In this document: positions 7,972 to 15,558 of the stretch, piece after piece | How positions within the stretch are numbered: position 1 is the stretch's first letter | Layout of the letters: every line of letters starts with the position of its first letter | Origin: a bacterium | Lineage (GTDB): Bacteria; CG2-30-53-67; CG2-30-70-394 | NCBI GenBank assembly: GCA_024278555.1 | Contig: JAJRSX010000161.1 | Span: 1-32,007, forward strand | Length of the DNA: 32,007 nucleotides | Direction of reading: 5' to 3' | Translations under genes and position numbers: made by a program | The notes under the pieces: generated by a model | Databases searched by the model: none | What the model was told of the DNA's origin: nothing | Seen by the model: the letters and a program-made list of their open reading frames with translations, nothing else

Positions 7972-8988
7972 ATGCCGTTCGCCCATCCTCACCTTCTCTA
8001 CGGCCTGGGGCTGCTGCCGCTCCTCGCCCTCCTCTTCCTCGCCAGCCAGCAGGCACGGCGGCGACGCCTCGCCCGCCTGATTACCCGGGAGCGCGGCGAG
8101 GCCTTCGGAGTCCGATCCCTGCCGCTCAGACGGCGGCTGCGGGCGCTGGTGCTGCTGGTCTCCGTGGGGCTGCTCACCGGCGCCCTCGCCCGCCCCCAGT
8201 GGGGCGACAAGGTGGAGGAGGTGACCAGCCGCGGCCTCGACCTGATGGTCTGCCTCGACTGCTCCACCTCGATGCTCGCCGAGGACCTCAAGCCGTCGCG
8301 CCTGGCGCGCGCCAAGCACGCGGTGGCGCGGCTCCTGGCCAACCTCTCCGGTGATCGCATCGGCATCGTCGCCTTCGCCGGCACCGCCTTTCCCCAGTGC
8401 CCGCTTACCATCGACTACGGCGCCGCGCGCATGTTCCTCGACCTCCTCGACCCCTCCATGTTCGAGAGCCAGGGGACCGACCTCGCCGGGGCGGTGACCA
8501 CGGCGGTGCGCGCCCTGGAGAAGGGGGGCGAGGGGGCCCATGTGATCCTCCTGCTCTCCGACGGCGAGGGCCACGGCGGCAAGGTGGAGCGGGCGATCGA
8601 GGCGGCGAAGGGGGCGGGGATCCGCGTCTACACCGTGGGCATGGGGACCGCGGGCGGCGCGCCGATCCCCCTGCGCGGTGCCGGCGGCACCCTCGCCGGC
8701 TACAAGAAGGACCGGCGCGGCGAGGTGGTGATCACCCGCCTGGTCCCCGATGACCTCGCCCGCCTGGCGGTGGAGACCGGCGGCGCCTACTTCCAGGCCA
8801 CCCCCGGCGACACCGAGATGGGGGAGGTGGTGGCGCAGATGGCGGGCCTGGCGCGGGCCGAGCGCTCCGCCCACCTCACGGTCCAACGGCAGGAGCGGTA
8901 CCTCCTCTTCCTCCTCCCGGCCCTGGCCCTGCTGCTGCTCGACGCCGCCTGGCCCGAGGGGAAGCGGCGGCGTGAGGTGCGGGCGTGA
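7972..8988 (+). CDS. batB: BatA/BatB-type VWA-domain membrane protein
   Basis: This inner-membrane protein has a von Willebrand factor A domain and belongs to the Bat (aerotolerance/envelope stress) system. A transmembrane helix lies at about residues 8-24, a second at 57-72, then the VWA domain at about 88-300, and a C-terminal helix at about 310-328. The metal-binding MIDAS motif is intact: DxSxS at D96-S98-S100, T169 and D197. The 338 aa length is typical. It overlaps the next gene by four bases (GTGA), indicating translational coupling. The usual moxR and DUF58 genes of bat operons are not upstream; a divergent cobQ-like gene is there instead. No strong Shine-Dalgarno precedes the ATG. 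Confidence 0.9.
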   Translation: MPFAHPHLLYGLGLLPLLALLFLASQQARRRRLARLITRERGEAFGVRSLPLRRRLRALVLLVSVGLLTGALARPQWGDKVEEVTSRGLDLMVCLDCSTSMLAEDLKPSRLARAKHAVARLLANLSGDRIGIVAFAGTAFPQCPLTIDYGAARMFLDLLDPSMFESQGTDLAGAVTTAVRALEKGGEGAHVILLLSDGEGHGGKVERAIEAAKGAGIRVYTVGMGTAGGAPIPLRGAGGTLAGYKKDRRGEVVITRLVPDDLARLAVETGGAYFQATPGDTEMGEVVAQMAGLARAERSAHLTVQRQERYLLFLLPALALLLLDAAWPEGKRRREVRA

Positions 8989-9878
8989 GCGGCGGCCGTG
9001 CAGCCCGCGCGGCGGTCGCCCTGGTCGCCGCCGCCGCCCTCGCCTTGACCACCACCCGCGGTCTGGTGGCGGAGGGCAACCGGGCGCTGAAGGCGGGCAA
9101 GCCGGACGAGGCGGTGAAGGCGTACCAGCGGGCCCTGGAGCGGGCGCCGGGGAGGCCGGAGATCCTCTTCGACCTCGGCGTGGCCGAGGCGCAGGCGGGG
9201 GATCCGGCGGGGGGCCGCGACCACCTCCATGCGGCGCTCACCGCCGGCGGCGAGTCTCTGCGCGGCGCGGTCGAGTACAACGTCGGCAACACCTACCTGA
9301 CGGAGCAAAAGTGGGCCGACGCCGCCGGCGCCTTCGAGGCCGCCCTGCGTGCCGACCCCACGAACCGCGACGCCAAGGCCAACCTGGAGCTCGCCCGGCG
9401 CAAGCTGAAGGAGGAGCAGGAGAAGCAGAAAGAGGAGGAGAGGCAGAAGGACCAGCAGGGTGACCAGAAGAAGGGAGAGCCGGGAGACGAGGGGGAGAAG
9501 GGCGACAAGGAGCCGTCCGAGGAACAAGAAAAGCAGGGGGCTCAGGACGACAAGGGGAAGAAAAAACCAGACGAGGGGCAGGCGTCGGACCAGGGCGCGA
9601 AGGAGAAGCAGCCGCCACCGGGCCAGGAGGAGGGGGAAAAGACCCAGGGAGGGGCGCAGCCGGAGCAGGCAGGAGCGGAAGGCGGCGCACCCGAGCCGCG
9701 CCCCGCCCCGGCCGCACCCCAGCCGGACGGCGGCGGGGGGGGAGAGGCGGGGGCGATGGACCCGGCCCAGGCCACCCAGCTCCTCGACGACCTCCAGCGC
9801 CGGGATGGCGATGTCCAGCGTCAGGTCCGCGCCCGCCTCGTCCCGGTGGCGCCGCGGCAACGGGCGCAGGACTGGTGA
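8985..9878 (+). CDS. batC: BatC-like TPR protein with charged low-complexity tail
   Basis: The 297 aa protein starts with a signal-like hydrophobic N-terminus (about residues 5-22), followed by TPR repeats (about 26-135) that include the AVEYNVGNTYLTEQKWADAA segment typical of BatC. From about residue 140 to 260 it is a very hydrophilic Lys/Glu/Gln-rich and then Pro/Gly-rich region, probably disordered. A short C-terminal segment (LLDDLQRRDGDVQRQVRARL) resembles the conserved end of BatC-like proteins. It probably sits on the periplasmic side and bridges Bat partners. The GTG start lies inside the batB stop. It ends 10 bp from the convergent vapC gene. Confidence 0.85.
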   Translation: MSGGRAARAAVALVAAAALALTTTRGLVAEGNRALKAGKPDEAVKAYQRALERAPGRPEILFDLGVAEAQAGDPAGGRDHLHAALTAGGESLRGAVEYNVGNTYLTEQKWADAAGAFEAALRADPTNRDAKANLELARRKLKEEQEKQKEEERQKDQQGDQKKGEPGDEGEKGDKEPSEEQEKQGAQDDKGKKKPDEGQASDQGAKEKQPPPGQEEGEKTQGGAQPEQAGAEGGAPEPRPAPAAPQPDGGGGGEAGAMDPAQATQLLDDLQRRDGDVQRQVRARLVPVAPRQRAQDW

Positions 9879-9888
9879 ACGATGCGGC

Positions 9889-10296
9889 CTACAGCGGTTC
9901 CATGCGGATGCGGGAAGCTACCGCGTGAAACTCGGGATCGCTGGTCAGGAGGGTCGCCTGTCGGTCGATCGCCAGGGCGGCCGCGAAGCAATCCGCATAA
10001 GACATGGCGTGGCTCCCCCTCAGGGCGACTGCCTCCCAGAAAAGGGGCTCGGTCCACCCTACGACCTCGATGGGCAGGAGGGCCATCTCGGCCCGCTTTT
10101 GCGCTGCCACCTGGTCGCCAAGCCTGCGGGTCACGGTGTAGATCACCTCTCCCAGGTTGATGATGTGAAGGTAGATGTGACACTCACCTGCGGCAGCCGA
10201 CCGCAGCACCCCCTCCACGCGCGCTGCGCCAGGCTCATCTTGCAAGAATCGGAGGAGGACGCAGGCGTCGAGAACGTAATCGATGGCATCAGCCAC
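9889..10296 (-). CDS. vapC: VapC-like PIN-domain toxin ribonuclease
   Basis: This is a PIN-domain nuclease of a type II toxin-antitoxin pair; VapC toxins cleave RNA in a Mg2+-dependent manner. The 135 aa protein shows the acidic active site: D10 (YVLDACVLL), E50 (INLGEV), D102 (SYADCFAAALA) and D120 (LTSDPEF). The GTG start at 10296 has GGAGGT eight bases upstream and overlaps the antitoxin stop by eight bases, the usual coupled arrangement. It lies on the strand opposite to the bat genes and ends 10 bp past the batC stop. RNA target unknown. Confidence 0.9.
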   Translation of the reverse strand: MADAIDYVLDACVLLRFLQDEPGAARVEGVLRSAAAGECHIYLHIINLGEVIYTVTRRLGDQVAAQKRAEMALLPIEVVGWTEPLFWEAVALRGSHAMSYADCFAAALAIDRQATLLTSDPEFHAVASRIRMEPL

Positions 10297-10525
10297 GGCG
10301 CTCGACCTCCAGGTGGTGTTCCTGGATGAGCCCGTCGGCCAGGGAGGCATCGGAGGCGAGGGAGCCACGCAGGGAGCCAATGGGGTCTGCAGGGAGGGGG
10401 TGGATCTCCACGTGGTCACCCACGACCTTCACATCCACCACCATTCCCGGGACAATCCCCAGCCGGTCGCGGATCGCCTTGGGGAGGACGACCTGCCCCT
10501 TGCCCGATGTCTTGACTGTGGCCAT
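10289..10525 (-). CDS. vapB: AbrB/MazE-family antitoxin (VapB)
   Basis: The 78 aa protein has an AbrB/SpoVT swapped-hairpin DNA-binding domain in residues 1-45 (TVKTSGKGQVVLPKAIRDRL, then GMVVDVKVVGDHVEI). The C-terminal part (about 50-78) should bind and neutralise the adjacent PIN toxin. Start ATG at 10525 was chosen for its GGAG six bases upstream; an ATG four codons earlier (10537) is possible. Proteins of this type normally repress their own operon, and the inverted repeat at 10545-10570 is a good candidate operator. It is transcribed away from batD, with its promoter squeezed against the batD start. Confidence 0.88.
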   Translation of the reverse strand: MATVKTSGKGQVVLPKAIRDRLGIVPGMVVDVKVVGDHVEIHPLPADPIGSLRGSLASDASLADGLIQEHHLEVERRG

Positions 10526-10544
10526 GTTGAACTCCATGTCTGGG

Positions 10545-10570
10545 GTTAAACCAATACACGTGCGTTTAAC
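10545..10570. promoter_or_regulatory. Candidate vapBC operator (inverted repeat GTTAAAC-N12-GTTTAAC)
   Basis: Two 7-base arms, GTTAAAC (10545-10551) and GTTTAAC (10564-10570), are exact reverse complements separated by 12 bases. This AT-rich island in GC-rich DNA lies 20 bp upstream of vapB and overlaps the proposed batD start. It suits an AbrB-type dimer; binding is inferred. Confidence 0.6.
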
Positions 10571-13181
10571 GCAGTGTACCGCCGTCCGGAGGGACGGCAA
10601 TCGCTCGCGTTCGCCGGCGCGGTGTGGCGGTGGACGCCACCGGTGGCGACTCTTCGGAGTCTGTCTCCTCCTCCTCGCTCTCGTCCCACTGCGGGTGGCC
10701 GCCGCCGCCACCCTCACCGCCGAGGTGGACCGGGACCACCTCACCCTCGGGGAGACGGTGCAGCTCCGGGTCACCTTCCGTGCCGAGGGGATGGGGTTCT
10801 CGCCGGAGATGGACTTCGACCTCGGCGACGATTTCGATGTGGTGGGGCGCTCCACCGGCCGCAACATCGAGATCCGCAACGGCCACACCGCCATCACCAC
10901 GAAGCTCCTCTACGTCCTCCGGCCGGTGCGCGTGGGCCGCCTCACCCTCCCCGCCCTCACGGTGACGCATCGGGGCGAGAGGATCGCCAGCCGGCCGATC
11001 GTGATCACCGTGGCGAAGGCGGTGGCGGGGGGTAGTGGGCCACCGGCCGCTGTGCCACCGCCGGCCGGGAGCCCGCCGGTACCGCCCGCCACGGCGGCAC
11101 AACCGGCCCCACCCCTCTTCCTGGAGCTGACCCTCTCCAAGGAGGACCCGGTAGTGGGGGAGCCGGTGGTCGCCACCCTCTACCTCTACACCCGCCTGTC
11201 GCTCATCGACCTCGACTTCGCCACCCCGCCCGACTTCCCCGACTGCTGGGTGGAGGAGCTCGAATCGCCCAAGTCGCTGAGTTTGCAGCAGGTGGAGGCG
11301 GGTGGCCGGACCTACGGGCGGGCCCTGCTCCTGTCGCGCCTGATCACCCCGAACCGGGCGGGTGACCTCACCCTGCCGGCGGCGAGCGTGGTCGTGCGCC
11401 ACCGCACCTCGTCGCGGCGCAACAACGACCCCTTCTCCATGCTCATGGGCGGCGCCGCCACCAAGACCGTGGCGAGCCCGCCGGTGACCCTGCGGGTGGC
11501 TCCCCTGCCGGCAGAGGGGCGCCCCGCGACCTTCACCGGGGCGGTGGGCCGGTTCACCGCCCAGGCCCGGCTGGATCCGGCCACCGCCCGGGTGGGTGAG
11601 CCGGTGAAGTGGGTGGCGACCGTGCGCGGCAGCGGCAACTTTCGGGCGATGAAGCTCTCCCTGCCGCCCCTCCCCGACGGCCTGGAGACCTTCGACACCG
11701 ACCGCGACTGCCAGCTCAACCCGTCCACCGACGGCGACACCGGCGTCTGCACCTTCACCACCCTGGTGGTCCCGCGGGCCGCGGGCGACTACACCCTGCC
11801 GCCCCTGATCCCCGCCTGGTTCGACCCCGTCGCCGGCCGCTACCAGACCGCGGAGCTGCCCGCCTTCCCCCTCCACGTGACCGCCGCCACCCAGGGGGTG
11901 GGCGGGGTCGCCCTGGGCCGGCGGTCGGTCACCTTGCTTCGCCGGGAGATCCACTACCTCGCCGCCGACGCCGCCCTCCTCGCCCCGGCGGCCGTGCCGT
12001 GGGTGGAGCGGCCCCTCTTCTGGGGGGCGGTGGCGATGCCGCCGCTGCTGTTGATTACCTGGGGGATCGTCGCCGTGGTCCGTCGCCGGGCCGGCCGCCT
12101 GCGGCCGGAGGCGGCGCGCCGCGCCGCCCTGCGCGCCGCCCTTGACGGCCTGCGCACCGCCGCCGACGTGGCCACGGTGCGCAGCCGGGTGGAGTCGGCC
12201 CTGGCGGCGATCGTGGAGCGGCCGGTGGGCGGCATGCGCCGCGACGAGCTCGCCGCCGCCCTCGCCGCCGCGGGCCAGCCGGAGACCGCGGTGGCCGCGG
12301 TGGCCGCCATCCTCGACGGGTGCGACGCCGCCGCCTTCGCCCCCGGCGGCGGCGACGTGGCGCGCTTGGCCACCGAGGCGCGTACCGCGGTGGCCGGGCT
12401 CACCTGCGGCGGCCACGGCGGCGGCAAGGCGATGGCCGCGCTCCTCGTGGTGGCGGCGCTTTTCGGTCTCGGCCCGGCGGCCGCCGCCCCGGACCTTGCA
12501 AGGGAGATCGCCGCGGCGCGCCGAGCCTACGAGGCGGGCAACTACCCCACCGCCCTCACCGCCTACGAGGCGCTCGTCGCCGAGGGCGAGAGCGGCCCGC
12601 GCCACTACAACGCCGGCTGCGCCGCCTACCAGGCGGGGGTGCTGGGCCGGGCGATCTACCACTGGGAGCGGGCCCGCTATCTCGACCCGACCCTCGCGGA
12701 CGCGACCGCGAACCTGGAGGTGGCGCGTCTGGCCGCGGCGGACCAGGTGAAACCGGAGGAGGTCCCGCACCTTAGCTGGCTCGCCACCCACCTCGACCTC
12801 CTTGCCGGAGTCGTGGTGGTGGCGTGGTGGGGGCTGGCGTTGGTCGTCGTCGTCGCCCTGCGCCGGCCACGCGGCGGCCGCGACGGCCTGATTCTGGCGG
12901 CGGTGACCCTCTGCCTGGTGGTGACGGCGGCAGGCTCCCTCCTGGCGCTGGCGTATCACCAGCGTGCCACCTTCCCCCTGGCGATCTGCCTCGCCGACGA
13001 GGCGATCGCCCACGCCGGCCCGGGGGAGACCTTCCCGGAGCTCTTCACCCTCCACGCCGGCGCCCCCGCCACCCTCCTCGACCACCAGGGCGACTGGGTT
13101 CGCGTTCGCCTCGGCAAGCGGCTGGTGGGCTGGCTCCCGGCGCGGGCGGTGGGTGAGGTGGCGGTGGCCGGGGTGCGGTAG
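10560..13181 (+). CDS. batD: BatD-BatE fusion (oxygen-tolerance domain, TPR and SH3-like)
   Basis: With GTG at 10560 the protein has 873 aa. It has a long basic n-region and a signal peptide (LFGVCLLLLALVPLRVAAAA), then BatD-type beta-rich domains (about 50-440) and a transmembrane helix near 483-507. A cytoplasmic-type segment follows. At about residue 625 an internal ATG (12432) begins a second signal-like sequence, MAALLVVAALFGLGPAAAA, followed by TPR repeats (about 640-715), two membrane helices (about 746-768 and 776-800) and a C-terminal SH3-like domain ending in WVRVRLGKRLVGWLP. This second half is BatE. The fusion has no frame break. The 5' start is uncertain: ATG at 10536 is in frame and neither start has a good ribosome site. 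An intrinsic terminator follows directly. Confidence 0.8.
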   Translation: MRLTQCTAVRRDGNRSRSPARCGGGRHRWRLFGVCLLLLALVPLRVAAAATLTAEVDRDHLTLGETVQLRVTFRAEGMGFSPEMDFDLGDDFDVVGRSTGRNIEIRNGHTAITTKLLYVLRPVRVGRLTLPALTVTHRGERIASRPIVITVAKAVAGGSGPPAAVPPPAGSPPVPPATAAQPAPPLFLELTLSKEDPVVGEPVVATLYLYTRLSLIDLDFATPPDFPDCWVEELESPKSLSLQQVEAGGRTYGRALLLSRLITPNRAGDLTLPAASVVVRHRTSSRRNNDPFSMLMGGAATKTVASPPVTLRVAPLPAEGRPATFTGAVGRFTAQARLDPATARVGEPVKWVATVRGSGNFRAMKLSLPPLPDGLETFDTDRDCQLNPSTDGDTGVCTFTTLVVPRAAGDYTLPPLIPAWFDPVAGRYQTAELPAFPLHVTAATQGVGGVALGRRSVTLLRREIHYLAADAALLAPAAVPWVERPLFWGAVAMPPLLLITWGIVAVVRRRAGRLRPEAARRAALRAALDGLRTAADVATVRSRVESALAAIVERPVGGMRRDELAAALAAAGQPETAVAAVAAILDGCDAAAFAPGGGDVARLATEARTAVAGLTCGGHGGGKAMAALLVVAALFGLGPAAAAPDLAREIAAARRAYEAGNYPTALTAYEALVAEGESGPRHYNAGCAAYQAGVLGRAIYHWERARYLDPTLADATANLEVARLAAADQVKPEEVPHLSWLATHLDLLAGVVVVAWWGLALVVVVALRRPRGGRDGLILAAVTLCLVVTAAGSLLALAYHQRATFPLAICLADEAIAHAGPGETFPELFTLHAGAPATLLDHQGDWVRVRLGKRLVGWLPARAVGEVAVAGVR

Positions 13182-13184
13182 GGA

Positions 13185-13219
13185 CCGTCCCACCCTTGCC
13201 GGCGGGACGGGTTTTCTGT
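13185..13219 (+). terminator. Intrinsic terminator after batD-batE
   Basis: A 7-bp stem (CCGTCCC at 13185-13191, GGGACGG at 13204-13210) with a 12-base loop is followed by GTTTTCTGT. It begins four bases after the stop codon. Confidence 0.8.
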
Positions 13220-13293
13220 ACCCTCCCGCGCTTCGTGCGTTTCCTCGATCTATGCCAATCCGGGCCGTGAGACCTGGATTTGTGGCCCTTCCC

Positions 13294-13448
13294 GGGTCGA
13301 CTTCGACCCCGCACCACATTCCACATTGTGGTGAAGACCGGATCTGAGGCGACCACCAGGACCGCAGCGAGTTGCGGCCACGGGGAGGGCAGTGGCCGCC
13401 AGGCCACCGGGTGGAGGCGACGTGCTTGCGGCACACCCTCTGGGTGTG
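13294..13448 (+). other. Multi-hairpin leader upstream of the SulP gene
   Basis: This gene-free stretch contains a string of short perfect dyads: 13294-13299/13304-13309 (GGGTCG), 13312-13318/13327-13333 (CACCACA), 13362-13366/13373-13377 (CCGCA), 13392-13397/13402-13407 (GTGGCC), 13422-13425/13431-13434 (GTGC) and 13432-13438/13442-13448 (CACACCC). The last two share bases and so exclude each other, as in switch-like leaders. It could be a structured 5' UTR, a small RNA or a repeat remnant. It was not recognised as a known riboswitch. The SulP start with its GGAG lies 56 bp downstream. Confidence 0.35.
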
Positions 13449-13503
13449 TCCGGTCGGGGTCGATGTCTGACCTCCTGTTGAATCCTTGCCGTTGGAGTCT
13501 TTG

Positions 13504-15303
13504 ATGAGCACCACCGCACCTGTTGCCTCTGAGTCGCGCATCCCGCCGTGGCTCACCCGCCTTCTCCCCTTCCTCCTCTGGTGGGAGCGGGTCACCCCTT
13601 CGTCTCTAAAGGCGGACTTCCTCGCCGGCCTTACCGGCGCCATTGTCGTCCTCCCACAGGGGGTCGCCTTTGCGGCGATCGCCGGAATGCCGCTCCAGTA
13701 CGGCCTCTACGCGGGGATGGTGCCGGCGATCATTGCCGCCTTCTTCGGCTCTTCGTGGCACCTGGTCTCTGGCCCGACCACCGCCGCGTCGCTGGTGCTC
13801 CTCTCCACCCTCTCCGCCTTCGCGCCGCCGGAGACGCCGCAGTACGTCCAGCTCGCCCTCACCCTCACCTTCATGGTCGGGGTAATCGAGCTGGCCATGG
13901 GGTTCGCCAAGCTCGGTACCCTGGTGAACTTCATCTCCCACCAGGTGGTCCTCGGCTTCACCGCCGGCGCGGCGGTGCTCATCGCCGCCAACCAGATCAA
14001 GAACTTCGTCGGGCTGCCGATCCCGCGTGGCCATTTTACCGATATCTTCGGCTACCTCTTTACCCACCTCGGGCAGATCAACGGCTACGTCACTTTGGTG
14101 GCCACGGTCACCGTGGTCTCGGGGATCATCGGCAAGAAGTACTTCCCCCGGATCCCCTACATGATCACCTCGATGCTCACCGGCAGCCTCCTGTCCGTGG
14201 GCCTCAACTACTTTCTGGGCCAGGACGTCACCGGGATCCAGACGGTGGGAGCCCTGCCCCAGACCTTGCCGCCCCTGTCGCACCCGGACTTCTCCCTGAA
14301 GACAATTGAGCAGCTCGCCCCCGGCGCGGTGGCGGTCACCCTCTTCGCCCTCACCGAGGCGGTCTCCATCGGCCGGGCGCTGGCGGTGCGCGCCGGCCAG
14401 CACATCGACGGCAACCAGGAGTTCATCGGCCAGGGGCTCTCCAACCTCGCCGGCTCCTTCTTTTCCGGCTATGTGGCCACCGGCTCATTCAACCGCTCCG
14501 GCCTCAACTTCGAGGCGGGCGCCCGGACGCCGATCGCCGCCGCCTTCGCCGGCCTGCTCCTCATGGGGATCATGGTCCTGGTGGCGCCGCTCGCCGCCTA
14601 CCTGCCGAACGCGGCCATGGCCGGCGTCCTCTTCCTGGTGGCGTGGGGGCTGATCGACTTCGAGCACATGCGCAAGGTGGCGAAGACCAACAGGTCGGGG
14701 ACCATCGCCATGGTGGTCACCTTCCTCGCCTGCCTCTTCCTGAAGCTGGAGGACGCGATCTTCCTCGGGGTGATCCTCTCCCTGGTCCTCTACCTGAATC
14801 AGACCTCGCACGCGAAGGTGGTGCGGCGGGTGCCGCACCCGGAGCAGGACAAGCGGCGGTTCGTCAACGTCACCGAGCACGCGGTCCCCGAGTGCCCGCA
14901 GCTCCGCATCGTACGGATCGACGGCTCCCTCTTCTTCGGGGCGGTGGAGAACGTGCGCAACGCCCTGACCCAGTTCGAGGAGGCGAACCCGCAGCAGAAG
15001 CACGTGGCGATCGTCGCCGACGGGATCAACTTCATCGACGTCGCCGGTGCCGAGTTTCTCACCGAGCTCGCCCGTGAGCGGCGCAAGGACGGCGGCGACC
15101 TCTACCTCCTGCGGGTGAAGGAGGGGGTCTGCACCCCCCTGCGCAACGGCGGCTTCCTCGACGAGATCCGCCCGGAGAACATCTTCAAATCGAAGACCGA
15201 GGCGATCGAGGAGATCTTCAGGCGCCTCGACAAGCAGGTGTGCGCCACCTGTCCGGTACGCATCTTCAAGGAGTGCGAAGAGCTCCCGCCGCCGCAGGCG
15301 TAA
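13504..15303 (+). CDS. SulP-family anion transporter with STAS domain
   Basis: This is an inner-membrane transporter of the SulP/SLC26 family, whose members carry sulfate, bicarbonate or other anions. The 599 aa protein has the SulP transmembrane core in residues 35-430, including DFLAGLTGAIVVLPQGVAFA and SGPTTAASLVLL. A cytoplasmic STAS domain follows at about 455-560. The C-terminus carries a cysteine cluster, C580-x2-C583-x7-C591, beyond the STAS domain, which may bind metal or sense redox. The ATG at 13504 has GGAG six bases upstream; a slightly earlier in-frame ATG (13486) lacks this. The substrate is not certain; bicarbonate and sulfate are both plausible in an autotroph. A strong hairpin pair follows the stop codon. 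Confidence 0.92.
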   Translation: MSTTAPVASESRIPPWLTRLLPFLLWWERVTPSSLKADFLAGLTGAIVVLPQGVAFAAIAGMPLQYGLYAGMVPAIIAAFFGSSWHLVSGPTTAASLVLLSTLSAFAPPETPQYVQLALTLTFMVGVIELAMGFAKLGTLVNFISHQVVLGFTAGAAVLIAANQIKNFVGLPIPRGHFTDIFGYLFTHLGQINGYVTLVATVTVVSGIIGKKYFPRIPYMITSMLTGSLLSVGLNYFLGQDVTGIQTVGALPQTLPPLSHPDFSLKTIEQLAPGAVAVTLFALTEAVSIGRALAVRAGQHIDGNQEFIGQGLSNLAGSFFSGYVATGSFNRSGLNFEAGARTPIAAAFAGLLLMGIMVLVAPLAAYLPNAAMAGVLFLVAWGLIDFEHMRKVAKTNRSGTIAMVVTFLACLFLKLEDAIFLGVILSLVLYLNQTSHAKVVRRVPHPEQDKRRFVNVTEHAVPECPQLRIVRIDGSLFFGAVENVRNALTQFEEANPQQKHVAIVADGINFIDVAGAEFLTELARERRKDGGDLYLLRVKEGVCTPLRNGGFLDEIRPENIFKSKTEAIEEIFRRLDKQVCATCPVRIFKECEELPPPQA

Positions 15304-15313
15304 CCGAACAATC

Positions 15314-15364
15314 GGTTGCCTCGAAGAGGCAACCCTAAGCCCCCCTCCCACCAGGAGGGGGGCT
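15314..15364. terminator. Two strong hairpins after the SulP gene
   Basis: The first is a 9-bp perfect stem (GGTTGCCTC, 15314-15322, with 15326-15334). The second is an 11-bp perfect stem (15338-15348 with 15354-15364; loop CACCA). There is no T-run, so termination may be weak. The second hairpin resembles common intergenic CCCCCTCC/GGAGGGGG repeats. A further imperfect CCTCCCCCCGCG dyad lies near 15407-15435. Confidence 0.6.
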
Positions 15365-15558
15365 GGGGAAGGGGCTCGGAATCTGCACCGCGCCTGCCCC
15401 GACCGCCCTCCCCCCGCGCCCCGCGCGGGGGGGAGGCGCGCCCATCAGCCACCGCTGCGCGGCGGACGGACTGTCTGGCTTCCCCTCGTCGCTACCCTCC
15501 GGTAGGGTCAGGTCGACACCCGCCCGCCACTACTAAGCTAGCTCGACGAGGGGATGCG

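Noticed and set aside
9420-9760. Purine-rich repetitive stretch inside batC considered as a DNA repeat or CRISPR-like array
   Set aside because: It has no regular unit or spacer and translates continuously as a Lys/Glu/Gln-rich disordered region.
13280-13504. Short plus-strand frame in the leader of the SulP gene
   Set aside because: No Shine-Dalgarno, no recognisable domain, and it spans the hairpin cluster; better explained as noncoding.
10566-13643. Open frame of over 1000 codons on the minus strand opposite batD
   Set aside because: Low-complexity, Arg/Gly/His-rich translation without domains; the plus strand encodes an evident BatD-BatE protein.
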